42,393 bases of DNA from Bilophila wadsworthia ATCC 49260 (GCF_000701705.1 NZ_JNJP01000031.1:1-42393); one strand, 5' to 3'. Numbered from the stretch's first letter, positions 32,578-40,813 are shown. Notes: a model not told the origin generated them from the sequence alone. Numbers and translations are program-made.

Positions 32578-32613
32578 ACAAAGAGGCTGACGGATTGCAG
32601 AGGGAAGTTACGC

Positions 32614-32659
<46 letters not shown>

Positions 32660-32871
32660 CGCGCCAGCAAAGATGGGCATTCTTACACCCTTAGGGGAAA
32701 AAATGTGCTGACGGGATGGCTGCATTCAGTCTCCATAGGAATTGTTGAAGCGTTACAAAGGTACGCTTGTTCAAAAAAGAATATGCAAAGGGTGTACCTG
32801 AGAATTATCATGTTATATTTCTATAGATTGAAAAAGAATAGCACATAAAGATGATGAAATAAAGGTTATTT

Positions 32872-32947
32872 TAATGCATAAATAAATTATATATTTATGT
32901 TATGCTATGTATATTACATGGTTATAAAATGAGTCGTTTATGCATTA
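32872..32947. repeat. 11-bp inverted repeat in the AT-rich island
   Basis: taatgcataaa (32872-32882) and tttatgcatta (32937-32947) are perfect inverted copies 54 bp apart. A further ttatgcat follows at about 32956. The repeated ATGCAT cores could be protein-binding sites. Confidence 0.5.
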
Positions 32948-33014
32948 TAATTTGATTATGCATCATTGCATGGTTCGCTTTTTTTGCACGGAAGAAGTCA
33001 TGCTCTCCTTATAT

Positions 33015-33027
33015 GATAATGATAATC
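33015..33027. promoter_or_regulatory. Fur-box-like motif
   Basis: gataatgataatc matches the first 13 bases of the 19-bp Fur consensus; the remaining bases (tatcta) do not match well. It lies in an AT-rich region, where chance matches are more likely. Confidence 0.3.
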
Positions 33028-33138
33028 TATCTATTAAGGAATAGCTATTTATATGGTTGCACATTATATGATAGTTCTCTAATAATTATAACAAATTATG
33101 TATTATTTATAGACTTAGGCCGGATAAAACGAGATGAA

Positions 33139-33154
33139 GCGTGAAATGTCACGC
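33139..33154. promoter_or_regulatory. Inverted repeat gcgtga-N4-tcacgc
   Basis: A perfect 6-bp inverted repeat with a 4-bp spacer, 58 bp from the CRP/FNR-type site. Its spacing differs from the CRP/FNR half-site spacing, so a different regulator or a short hairpin is possible. Confidence 0.3.
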
Positions 33155-33211
33155 AATTGAGTATATTTTATTCGAGATAAAACGTGAAAGGAAAGTATGA
33201 TGCGGCCAGTG

Positions 33212-33227
33212 TGTGATTTTGATCACA
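33212..33227. promoter_or_regulatory. CRP/FNR-superfamily palindrome
   Basis: tgtga-N6-tcaca is a perfect match to the CRP-type half-site arrangement; the HcpR regulators of Desulfovibrio use a closely related ttgtga-N6-tcacaa site. It lies in the region that should control the amidohydrolase cluster, though 1.1 kb would separate it from the first start codon's hairpins and coding sequence if that is its target. Confidence 0.5.
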
Positions 33228-33347
33228 TACTTGTACTGGAAGGGTATACAGCCTGCCCGCTAATAAGCCTGTCGGCTTGTATCGTATTGCCGCCGTGTGG
33301 GATTCAGTAGAGAAAGGTTTAAAAAAGACAACATTCCGCTGGTGCAT

Positions 33348-33378
33348 AAAAGCCTTCCCCATCACAGGGAAGGCTTTT
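33348..33378 (-). terminator. Terminator of proA-nadD
   Basis: aaaagccttccc (33348-33359) pairs with gggaaggctttt (33367-33378), starting 3 bp past the nadD stop codon. The stem ends in TTTT on the minus strand. Confidence 0.88.
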
Positions 33379-33381
33379 ATG

Positions 33382-34080
33382 TCATCGCCAGCAGAGGCGG
33401 ACGTCTTCTTTGTAGGTATCCAGAATGTCGATGACCGGGTCGGGGGTCAGGTAGCGGATGCTTTCGCCAAGAAGCCATTTGGCGCGGAGCAGCGAGGCAC
33501 TGATGTCCAGATGCGGCAGCGGAAGATAGAGGCAGGATGTTTCGTCCGTGATCGCCGCCGAGAGGAGGTTGTTTTCATCAGGCTCGGTGATGACGGCCTT
33601 GGGCCAGTGACGGCCTATCGTTGCCCGGAACGTCTCCTCATCCGCCTGGCAACGGGGCACTACGACAAAGTTGGTGATGTTGGGAAGCTCCAAACCCCTG
33701 TGCCATGTGTCCAAGTGCATGAAATCCTCACCCCCGAGGATGAACATGGGGCTTTCAGAGGTATGCCTCTTTCGCCATTCCGTGATCAGGTTCCATGTAT
33801 AGGAAGGGTGCGGAAGTTCGCCCTCAAGGGTGCTGACCTGGAGCCGGGCATCGGAAGGGGCGGCGTTTGGGGGCGTTTCCAGAGCGCCCTGCAAGAGCGA
33901 GACACGCATCTCGAACGAAAGCAGACCGGAATCGGCCTTGTGCGGCGGGACGGCGCAAGGCATGAGATCCACATGCTTGAGCCGCAAGGCTTCTGCCACA
34001 GCCGTAGCCAGCCGGAGATGCCCGATATGCACGGGATTGAATGTCCCGCCGAGGATGCCGATGGTTTGAGCCGGAGTCAT
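33382..34080 (-). CDS. nadD: Nicotinate-nucleotide adenylyltransferase
   Basis: NadD transfers AMP from ATP to nicotinate mononucleotide, giving deamido-NAD in cytoplasmic NAD synthesis. The 232-residue product begins with GILGGTFNPVHIGHLRLA, containing the nucleotidyltransferase HxGH motif, and has CAVPPHKAD, GGEDFMHLDTWHR (the family's G-x-D-x-L block) and ISASLLR, the counterpart of the ISSTxxR signature, near the C-terminus. The start lies 2 nt after the proA stop codon, so the two genes are co-transcribed and probably translationally coupled. This proA-nadD pairing is common in bacteria. The gene ends in a clear terminator. Confidence 0.95.
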   Translation of the reverse strand: MTPAQTIGILGGTFNPVHIGHLRLATAVAEALRLKHVDLMPCAVPPHKADSGLLSFEMRVSLLQGALETPPNAAPSDARLQVSTLEGELPHPSYTWNLITEWRKRHTSESPMFILGGEDFMHLDTWHRGLELPNITNFVVVPRCQADEETFRATIGRHWPKAVITEPDENNLLSAAITDETSCLYLPLPHLDISASLLRAKWLLGESIRYLTPDPVIDILDTYKEDVRLCWR

Positions 34081-34082
34081 GT

Positions 34083-35351
34083 TTATTCCCTGATCTGACC
34101 CGTCCCGAGGGCCACAAATTTGGTCGTCGTCAACTCGCGCACGCCCATGGCACCGTAGGAATGCAGCTTGGAGGTGCAGATCCCGATTTCAGCGCCAAGG
34201 CCGAGCTGCCCGCCGTCGTTGAAACGGGTGGACGCGTTGACGGCGGTGAGGGAGGCGTCGGCCTCGCGCAGAAAGCGCGTGGCGTTGGCGTGGTTGTTGG
34301 TGCAAATGACTTCAGTGTGGTTCGAGCCGTAACTGGCGATGTGATCCAGCGCGTCATCCAGCGAATCCACGACGCGGACCGCAAGGATCAGGTCATGGAA
34401 CTCCTGCCCGAAGTCGCCGGGCCGCGCGGGAACGGCCTTCGCTCCGGACAGCAGGGGCAGGGAGCGGGCGTCGGCCCGGAATTCCACGCCGTCGGCGCCG
34501 AGTTTTCCGGCGAGCATCGGCAGGAACGAGGCGGCTTCTTTCTCATGCACCAGCAGGCACTCAAGCGCGTTGCAGACTCCGGGGCGCTGGACTTTGCCGT
34601 TGTGGGCGAGGCGCAGGGCCATGCCGAGATCCGCCCCTTCATCTATATAAAGGTGGCACACGCCCATGTAGTGCTTGAGCACGGGCATGGTGGCGGCTTC
34701 GCACACGGCGCGCACCAGCGATTCCCCTCCCCGGGGGATCATGACGTCCACATATTTGTCAAGTTTGCAGAGCGCGGCGACGGCGGCGCGATCCGTGGTT
34801 TCCACGACCTGCGCCGCATCCTCGGGCAACCCGGCGCTGCGCAGCGCTTCGTGGAGGAGCCCGGCCAGCGCGAGGTTGGAATGGATGGCCTCCGAGCCGC
34901 CGCGCAGGATCACGGCGTCTCCGGCCTTCAGGCAAAGGATGGCGGCGTCGATGGTGACGTTGGGGCGCGACTCGAAAATCATGGCGATGACCCCGAGCGG
35001 GATGCGCATCTTGCCGATCATGAGCCCGTTGGGGCGCTGCCACTGTTGCTCGATGACGCCGACTTCATCAGCCATCTCGGCGAAATGCAGACAGGCATCG
35101 GCCATATCCGCCATGATGCGCGGCGTGAGGGTGAGCCGGTCGAGGCGCGGAGCGTCCATGTTTGCGGCCTTGGCGGCGTCCACGTCGAGGGCGTTGGCCT
35201 TGAGGATGTCAGGCTGGCGTTCGATGAGCAGTGCGGCGAGTGCGCGCAGGGCCTGCGTTTTGGCCGCGGGAGCGGCGGCCGAGAGCACGCGGGCGGCCTT
35301 CTTGGCGCGCTGCCCCATCTGTTCCATCTGAAGTTCGATCGAAACTGTCAT
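34083..35351 (-). CDS. proA: Gamma-glutamyl phosphate reductase
   Basis: ProA reduces gamma-glutamyl phosphate to glutamate-5-semialdehyde with NADPH, the second step of proline synthesis, in the cytoplasm. The 422-residue product is of standard length. Family segments are GVIAMIFESRPNVTIDAA, LRGGSEAIHSN, VMIPRGGESLV, the nucleophile region QRPGVCNALECLLVH, and GSNHTEVICTNN near the end. An AAGGAAA ribosome-binding site fixes the ATG at 35351; the frame continues upstream but without family similarity. It is the first gene of the proA-nadD operon and is divergent from the TPR gene at 35581. The glutamate 5-kinase gene proB is not nearby. Confidence 0.96.
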   Translation of the reverse strand: MTVSIELQMEQMGQRAKKAARVLSAAAPAAKTQALRALAALLIERQPDILKANALDVDAAKAANMDAPRLDRLTLTPRIMADMADACLHFAEMADEVGVIEQQWQRPNGLMIGKMRIPLGVIAMIFESRPNVTIDAAILCLKAGDAVILRGGSEAIHSNLALAGLLHEALRSAGLPEDAAQVVETTDRAAVAALCKLDKYVDVMIPRGGESLVRAVCEAATMPVLKHYMGVCHLYIDEGADLGMALRLAHNGKVQRPGVCNALECLLVHEKEAASFLPMLAGKLGADGVEFRADARSLPLLSGAKAVPARPGDFGQEFHDLILAVRVVDSLDDALDHIASYGSNHTEVICTNNHANATRFLREADASLTAVNASTRFNDGGQLGLGAEIGICTSKLHSYGAMGVRELTTTKFVALGTGQIRE

Positions 35352-35580
35352 GGCGTTTCCTTTTTCGTGGCGCGGGAGGTTGAGGCGTTCTCTGTAGCAC
35401 GTATGTATAAGGTTCCACGCGGCTTCCCGCAACCCCGGGCCGGGACATTTCTTTTGACATTCCTGTCGATCCAACCTATGTTTTGCTGTCTTTGGTCTTG
35501 CTCCGGCAAGCCCGTTTCTGCGTGTATCGGACCTCGTCCGTCATAAAAAGAGTGTGGAAGAGTCAAGGAGTACAGACATC

Positions 35581-36267
35581 ATGGCAGATCCTCTCCGTCC
35601 GTCCGGGCCTCAGATCCCCGGCAGTCTGATGGGCGAAATCCAGTCCGAAGTGGCCGTCGAAGCCACGCCGCTGTTGAGCTTCGTGCTCCGGAACAGCCGC
35701 ATCATCGTGACCTGCATCGTTTTACTGGTGCTCGTCATCGCCGGTGTCGGCGGCTGGCAGTGGCATCAGACCCGTGTGGAACGCGAAGCCCATCTTGAGC
35801 TTGGCCGCATCCTTGTCAGCACGCAGGGCCCGGAACGCATCGCCGCGCTGGAAACATTCCTGCCCGCTGCTCCCAGCGCCATGAAGTCCGGCGTCCAGCT
35901 TGAAATCGCCACCACCGCCCTTGGCCTTGAACAGTACGGGAAGGCCGCCGACGCGTATGCCGCCGTCGCCGCCGCCGATCCCAAGGGCTCCATCGGTATG
36001 ATGGCCGCCATCAACCAGGCCGACCTCCTCCAGCGCCAGGGCAAATACGCCGAAGCGCTCGCCGTTTTCGACTCTCTGGAAAAGAGTGCCCCCGAAAGCC
36101 TGCGCCCCGCCATTCTGGAAGGGCAGGCCATGTCCGCCGAACTCGCGGGCAAGCTCGACCGCGCACTCGCCGCCTACGAAAGCATCGCCACCTCTTTGGG
36201 GGATGCCGCGAACAACGGCTATTTCCAGGCCAAGATCGCCGAACTGAAGGCGCGCATGGCCTCCTAA
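35581..36267 (+). CDS. YfgM-like tetratricopeptide-repeat membrane protein
   Basis: A 228-residue bitopic membrane protein. A cytoplasmic N-terminus of about 45 residues is followed by one transmembrane helix (about 46-68, RIIVTCIVLLVLVIAGVGGWQ), then helical TPR-type repeats such as ALGLEQYGKAADAYAAVAA and ADLLQRQGKYAEALAVFDSLE. This matches YfgM and related 'tetratricopeptide repeat-like domain' proteins, which in E. coli sit near the Sec translocon and periplasmic chaperones. The region after residue 75 should be periplasmic. AAGGAG lies 11 nt before the ATG at 35581. It ends in a hairpin at 36329-36362, so it is probably not co-transcribed with iorA, although it lies on the same strand. 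Confidence 0.8.
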   Translation: MADPLRPSGPQIPGSLMGEIQSEVAVEATPLLSFVLRNSRIIVTCIVLLVLVIAGVGGWQWHQTRVEREAHLELGRILVSTQGPERIAALETFLPAAPSAMKSGVQLEIATTALGLEQYGKAADAYAAVAAADPKGSIGMMAAINQADLLQRQGKYAEALAVFDSLEKSAPESLRPAILEGQAMSAELAGKLDRALAAYESIATSLGDAANNGYFQAKIAELKARMAS

Positions 36268-36328
36268 CGCCTATCAAGGGGAACGGCCTCCGTCGTAAAC
36301 CCTGTCGGTTCCCGGTTCGCCGGGAAGA

Positions 36329-36362
36329 AAACGGGCTGTTGCCGCAAGGCCTCAGCCCGTTT
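36329..36362 (+). terminator. Hairpin after the YfgM-like gene
   Basis: aaacgggctg (36329-36338) pairs perfectly with cagcccgttt (36353-36362). Only three T follow, so termination may be partial. Confidence 0.6.
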
Positions 36363-36441
36363 GCGCAGGGGTCGTTTCTTTCGGAAAACCGTGCGGTTCG
36401 GATCCGTTCCCGCCGCGCTTCAAACACGAGGGAAGGTTTTC

Positions 36442-38295
36442 ATGAGTCATCCGTTACTGGCTGCTGAAGCGGGCGTGCGACACCTGCTTCTTGGCAACGA
36501 GGCCATCGTCCGGGGGGCGTTGGAAGCAGGGATCAATGTGGTAACCTGTTATCCGGGCACCCCTTCATCCGAGATCCCGGACACGTTCCACTATCTCGCT
36601 TCGTGCGGCAGGTACCGCATGGAGTATTCCGTCAACGAGAAAGTGGCTGTGGAAGTGGGCGCTGGCGCGGCTCTTGCCGGGGCTATGAGCATGACCACGA
36701 TGAAACACGTGGGCGTCAACGTGGCCGCCGATCCGCTGTTCACCGCAGCGTATGTGGGGCTTCCCGGCGGCTTCGTGCTGGTGAGCGCCGACGATCCTTT
36801 GTGCCATTCCAGCCAGGATGAACAGGACAACCGTACGTACGCCCGGTTTATGGGGATGCCCTGCTTCGAGCCCGCCACGGCGCAGGAAGCCAAGGACATG
36901 ACCCGCGAAGCCTTGTTGCTGGCCCGAGAACTCCAGCAGCCGGTCATGCTGCGTACGACCACCCGCGTCAACCACCTGCGCGGCCCGGTCACTTTCGGAG
37001 CGCTCGGCGAACCGGCCCCCATCGTGCCCTTTGAACGCAACCCCATGCGTTTCGTGCCCGTACCCGCCGTGGCGCAGGGCCGCCATAAGGTTCTCGTCGA
37101 ACACCTTGAGAACGCCCGCGCCAAGGCCGAAGCCTCCCCGTGGAACAAGGTTTCCGGGGAAGGGCGCATCGGCGTCATAGCCAGCGGGATCAGCCGTGCC
37201 TACCTTGCCGACGCGCTCGCCGAAAACGGTTGGGAAAAGGGCGTCAAGGTGCTTGAGCTCGGGTTCACGTGGCCCCTGCCGGAAAACCTGTTGGCGGACT
37301 TTATGTCCGGCTGCGATACGGTGCTGGTGCTCGAAGAACTCCAGCCGCTGGTTGAGCAGGATCTCCGCGCGCTCGCTCAGGAACGCAAGATCGACGTTTC
37401 CATCGTGGGCAAGGGCCCGGACCTGACGATTTTCGGCGAATACTCCACGGGTGCCGTGGCCCGCGCGCTGGCCGCCGTGCTCGGCAAGGAACTCCCGTCC
37501 GCCGACGGTGCCGCCATCGACGTCTCCCGCCTGCCCGGTCGTCCTCCGAATCTCTGCGCCGGCTGCTCGCACCGCGCCATGTACTATGCCGTCCGCAAGG
37601 TTTTCGGTGACGAAGCCGTCTATTCCAGCGACATCGGCTGTTATACGCTCGGCATGGTCCCGCCCCTGCGCGCCGCTGACTTCCTGTTCTGCATGGGATC
37701 TTCCGTATCCGCCGGCAGCGGGTTCGCCATGGTTTCCGATCGTCCTGTGGTCGGGTTCATCGGCGACTCCACGTTTTTCCACTCCGGCATGACCGGCCTT
37801 GCCAACGCCGTGTTCAACAAGCACGACGTGCTGCTGGTGATCCTCGACAACGGCACGACCGCCATGACCGGCCATCAGCCCAATCCCGGCGTGTGCACCT
37901 CCGTCCTCGGCGAGGGCTGCAACCATCTGGACATCGAGAGCGTGGTCCGCGGCATCGGCGTTACGGACGTCGCCAAGGTCAAGCCCTTCAACATGCGCGG
38001 CACGCTGAAGACGATTGAGGAAATGAAGGCCCGTTCCGGGGTCCGCGTCATCATTGCGGAAGAGCCCTGTATGCTGTTCGCCCGCCGCACGCTGAAGCAG
38101 AACCGCCCGCAGGTGGCCGAAGTCGCCACGCAGGGCGAGGAAGCCTTGAAGTGTCTGGCCGAGCTTGCTTGCCCCGCGTTCCGTCGCGGCGGCACCGCCG
38201 AAGCTCCGGTCGTCAGCGTGGATGAATCGCAGTGTTCCGGCTGCATGGTGTGTCTCCAGGTAACGCCCGCTATCCGGGCCCGCAAGCGGAGCTGA
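36442..38295 (+). CDS. iorA: Indolepyruvate ferredoxin oxidoreductase, alpha subunit (ferredoxin domain truncated)
   Basis: The TPP-binding subunit of indolepyruvate:ferredoxin oxidoreductase, which oxidatively decarboxylates aromatic 2-oxo acids from amino acids to acyl-CoA in the anaerobic cytoplasm. The 617-residue protein has the pyrimidine domain (VVTCYPGTPSSEIPDT and MEYSVNEKVAVEVGAGAALAGA), a central domain (GVIASGISRAYLADALAENG), and the TPP/Mg domain (CAGCSHRAMYYAV, SSDIGCYTLG, GFIGDSTFFHSGMTGL, then DNGTTAMTGHQPNPG). The family normally ends with two [4Fe-4S] motifs. Here only CSGCMVC (from about residue 598) is present, without a fourth Cys, and the protein stops 14 residues later. 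The ATG at 36442 follows a GGGAAGG Shine-Dalgarno. It lies 2 nt upstream of iorB. Confidence 0.92.
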   Translation: MSHPLLAAEAGVRHLLLGNEAIVRGALEAGINVVTCYPGTPSSEIPDTFHYLASCGRYRMEYSVNEKVAVEVGAGAALAGAMSMTTMKHVGVNVAADPLFTAAYVGLPGGFVLVSADDPLCHSSQDEQDNRTYARFMGMPCFEPATAQEAKDMTREALLLARELQQPVMLRTTTRVNHLRGPVTFGALGEPAPIVPFERNPMRFVPVPAVAQGRHKVLVEHLENARAKAEASPWNKVSGEGRIGVIASGISRAYLADALAENGWEKGVKVLELGFTWPLPENLLADFMSGCDTVLVLEELQPLVEQDLRALAQERKIDVSIVGKGPDLTIFGEYSTGAVARALAAVLGKELPSADGAAIDVSRLPGRPPNLCAGCSHRAMYYAVRKVFGDEAVYSSDIGCYTLGMVPPLRAADFLFCMGSSVSAGSGFAMVSDRPVVGFIGDSTFFHSGMTGLANAVFNKHDVLLVILDNGTTAMTGHQPNPGVCTSVLGEGCNHLDIESVVRGIGVTDVAKVKPFNMRGTLKTIEEMKARSGVRVIIAEEPCMLFARRTLKQNRPQVAEVATQGEEALKCLAELACPAFRRGGTAEAPVVSVDESQCSGCMVCLQVTPAIRARKRS

Positions 38296-38297
38296 AA

Positions 38298-38903
38298 ATG
38301 AGCAATCGTATTCGTATTTATATGACGGGTGTGGGTGGCCAGGGAACGCTTACCGCCACCACGCTGCTGGCCCGCGTGGCCGTGGCGCAGGGCGTCGAGG
38401 TGGTCGCCGGCGAAATCCACGGTATGGCGCAGCGCGGCGGCGTTGTGGAATCCACCATTTTGCTCGGCGGCTGGAAAAGCCCCAAGCTCGGATTCGGCGA
38501 AGCCGACATCGTGCTTGGTTTCGAACCGTTGGAAACGTTGCGCGGCCTGCGCTACCTGAAGCAGGGCGGCGTGGTGTTTTCCAGCACGGACGTCATCCCG
38601 CCGTTGTCCGTCTCCGCCGGGCGCGAAGTCGCTCCGGGGCTGGACGCCGTGGAACAGGCCGTGCGTGATCGCGCTTCCTCCGCGTGGTTCCTCCCCTGCC
38701 GCAGCATGGGCATCGAACTCGGTTCCGCCCAGTGCGGCAACAACATCCTGCTCGGCGCGCTGTGCGCTTCCGGCCTCCTGCCCTTCGGGTTCGAAGCGCT
38801 GGAGGAAGGCATTCGTACGTTCATGCCCGCCAAGCTGGTTGACGTAAACCTCAAGGCCGCCGAGCACGGGCGCGAAATCCTCGCCTCGTCGCGGCTGTTT
38901 TAG
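38298..38903 (+). CDS. iorB: Indolepyruvate ferredoxin oxidoreductase, beta subunit
   Basis: The small gamma/beta-type subunit of the Ior complex, 201 residues, of the usual length. It starts with IRIYMTGVGGQGTLTATTLLARVAVAQG and has the AGEIHGMAQRGGVVESTILLG block that is diagnostic of the pyruvate/ketoisovalerate oxidoreductase gamma domain. The C-terminal helical part (NILLGALCASGLLPFGFEALEEGIRTF) is also typical. It forms the CoA- and substrate-handling part of the complex with IorA. The start is 2 nt after the iorA stop, with GGAG upstream, so expression is coupled. It is followed by a branched hairpin and two terminator-like stems. Confidence 0.95.
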   Translation: MSNRIRIYMTGVGGQGTLTATTLLARVAVAQGVEVVAGEIHGMAQRGGVVESTILLGGWKSPKLGFGEADIVLGFEPLETLRGLRYLKQGGVVFSSTDVIPPLSVSAGREVAPGLDAVEQAVRDRASSAWFLPCRSMGIELGSAQCGNNILLGALCASGLLPFGFEALEEGIRTFMPAKLVDVNLKAAEHGREILASSRLF

Positions 38904-38912
38904 CCGTTTGTT

Positions 38913-38971
38913 GAAAGGGGCCGGAGGCGTTGCTTCCGGTACAAGGGGGCCAGCGCCCCCTTGCCCCTTTC
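38913..38971. repeat. Branched inverted repeat after iorB
   Basis: Outer arms gaaaggggc (38913-38921) and gcccctttc (38963-38971) enclose two inner stems, one based on cggaggc/gcttccg and one pairing caagggggc with gcccccttg. This could fold as a three-way junction. It resembles the window's other intergenic GC-rich repeats in position and composition but lacks their common apex. Confidence 0.5.
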
Positions 38972-38973
38972 CG

Positions 38974-39025
38974 AGGCATGAGCCATAAGCGCGAACGCGC
39001 CTCGGATCCTCCGGATGCCTTTTTT
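38974..39025 (+). terminator. Terminator of iorAB
   Basis: aggcat (38974-38979) pairs with atgcct (39015-39020), followed by a T-run. An alternative inner stem pairs gaggc (38973-38977) with gcctc (38999-39003). Confidence 0.6.
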
Positions 39026-39087
39026 ATGGATGAGGAGGGCCGACTGTTCCGTTTTTCTCTTCGCATTGATGCACCCTATAGCGCACA

Positions 39088-39125
39088 AGGGACTTGAAAC
39101 GGGCCTCTCGGCCGGTCCCTTTTTT
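39088..39125 (+). terminator. Terminator-like hairpin immediately before the enhancer-binding protein gene
   Basis: agggac (39088-39093) pairs with gtccct (39115-39120), and ggcc pairs with ggcc inside; six T follow. It ends 7 nt before the proposed start codon at 39133, so it would sit in the leader of that gene if the promoter is upstream. Confidence 0.6.
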
Positions 39126-39132
39126 GATTCGT

Positions 39133-40722
39133 ATGTCTGAACAGTCGTCTGCCGGTTTGATGAATCCCGTCCCGTACATGGAAACCCTGCAACGCATCGC
39201 CGCAGGAATGGGGCCGCAGCGTGGGTTCCAGTCTTCGCTTAACTCCTTGCTTTCGCTTCTCACCGAGCGGCATGGGTTTCTGCGCCCGCATCTGGTCATT
39301 TTCGATCCGGAAACACGGACGTTGCGCCTGTGCGTGGCCGATGGCGCGCCCCGCAGCGCCCAGGTCGTGTATGAGCCCGGCATGGGCGTTACCGGCCAGG
39401 TTTTCGTCACGGGCAAGCCGGTCATCGTCGAATGCCTCAAGGGGCATCCCGTTTTCCTCAGCAAATTTTTTATGCGCACCGATGAGGAACTGTCTTCGCT
39501 GGCCTTCCTCAGCGTCCCGGTGCTCGCTCCGCAGATGAGTTGGGAGCCGGGCCGCGAACAGGCGCGCAAGGTCATTGGCGTGTTGAGTGTCGATACGCCG
39601 AGAGCCTCACGCGAAGAACTGGAGCGGCAGCGCTGTTTCCTCGAGGTCGTTGCGGGGATGATTGCGGCGCAGGCCACGTATTTGCAAGACGACATGGCCC
39701 GGCAGCAGCGCCTTGCCGAGCGCCGGGGGGACAGGCCGCATGTGGCCGGGGATTTGGACGGCGGCATACTTGCCGTGTCCGAGAGCATGTGCGAGGCGTT
39801 GAAGCAGGCCAGCTATGCCGGGCACGGGCGCGGTCCGGTCCTGCTCCGGGGCGAACCGGGTACGGGAAAAGCCCGGGTGGCGGCATTCATCCATACGGCA
39901 AGCGTGCGCAACGAACTGCCGCTGGTGCGTTTTTATGCGTCGCGCCTCCAATCGCCGGGTGCGGACAGGCTGACCGAGGAACAAGCCGAACGCGAATTGT
40001 TCGGCTACCGCAAAGGCGCGTTCCCGGGTGCCGTTCAGACCCGCAAAGGGCTGTTCGAGCTTGCCAATTGCAGTACGCTGTTCATTGAGGACATCGACAA
40101 GCTTTCCCTGTCCATCCAAGCGCAGATCCTGCATGTCTTGCAGGAGCAGTCCGTGGTCCGCATGGGGGGAGGGCAGCCCGTAGGCGTGGACGTGCGTTTC
40201 ATCTGTTCATCGTCGGCGGATTTGGAAAAACTGGTCGCCCAAGGTGCCTTTCTCGAAGATTTGTACAATCGTATCACCGTGTTTCCCATTGCCCTGCCTC
40301 CGTTGCGCGAACGTCCTGAAGACATCCTTCCGTTGGCGGATATGTTCCTCAAGGCGTCCGCCGAGGCCTTGGGGCGCACAGTGGAGCGCATTTCGACACC
40401 GGCACAGGAACTTCTTTTGCAATACCCGTGGCCGGGCAATGCCGGAGAGCTGGCCCAGTGCATGAAGCTCGCCGTACAAGGTTGCGACGATCTCGTCCTG
40501 CGCGCCGCTCACTTGCCCCAATCCCTCCAGACGTCTGGGGACAGCCGGGCGGCGTTGCCGTTCAACGATGCGGTGGCGCGCTTCGAACAGGAACTGCTCA
40601 TTGACGCCCTGCAACATGCGCATGGCAATATGCTGCAGGCCGCCCGCGATTTGCAGGTAAGCTACCGGATCGTCAATTACAAGGTTAAGAAGTACAACAT
40701 TGATCCGCGCTCCTTTGCCTGA
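39133..40722 (+). CDS. NifA-like sigma-54 enhancer-binding protein with altered core motifs
   Basis: A 529-residue bacterial enhancer-binding protein of NifA layout: an N-terminal GAF domain (about 20-180, with GMGVTGQVFVTGKPVIVE), an AAA+ domain (about 215-440), and a C-terminal Fis-type helix-turn-helix (NMLQAARDLQVSYRIVNYKVKKYNID). Walker A is GEPGTGKA (240-247). The sigma-54 contact loop, normally GAFTGA, is GAFPGA (295-300). Walker B, normally L-F-x-D-E, is LFIEDI (316-321), with the acidic pair reversed. The arginine-finger region LYNRITVFPIALPPLRERPEDI is well kept. No good Shine-Dalgarno precedes the ATG at 39133; a TTG at 39094 or the ATG at 39160 are alternatives. Targets are unknown; iorAB upstream is one candidate. 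Confidence 0.88.
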   Translation: MSEQSSAGLMNPVPYMETLQRIAAGMGPQRGFQSSLNSLLSLLTERHGFLRPHLVIFDPETRTLRLCVADGAPRSAQVVYEPGMGVTGQVFVTGKPVIVECLKGHPVFLSKFFMRTDEELSSLAFLSVPVLAPQMSWEPGREQARKVIGVLSVDTPRASREELERQRCFLEVVAGMIAAQATYLQDDMARQQRLAERRGDRPHVAGDLDGGILAVSESMCEALKQASYAGHGRGPVLLRGEPGTGKARVAAFIHTASVRNELPLVRFYASRLQSPGADRLTEEQAERELFGYRKGAFPGAVQTRKGLFELANCSTLFIEDIDKLSLSIQAQILHVLQEQSVVRMGGGQPVGVDVRFICSSSADLEKLVAQGAFLEDLYNRITVFPIALPPLRERPEDILPLADMFLKASAEALGRTVERISTPAQELLLQYPWPGNAGELAQCMKLAVQGCDDLVLRAAHLPQSLQTSGDSRAALPFNDAVARFEQELLIDALQHAHGNMLQAARDLQVSYRIVNYKVKKYNIDPRSFA

Positions 40723-40772
40723 GCGAGGCAGGGGAATAGTGTAGAGCGGATATGCTTTAAAAGGATAGAAGA

Positions 40773-40813
40773 CTTGGGAAGAACGTTTCTTCAGAAAAAT
40801 ACCCTTTCCCAAG
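40773..40813 (+). terminator. Hairpin after the enhancer-binding protein gene
   Basis: cttgggaa (40773-40780) pairs with ttcccaag (40806-40813). Its inner sequence (acgtttcttcagaaaaata) resembles the apex of the dispersed repeat. There is no T-run, so it is a weak or degenerate terminator. Confidence 0.5.
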
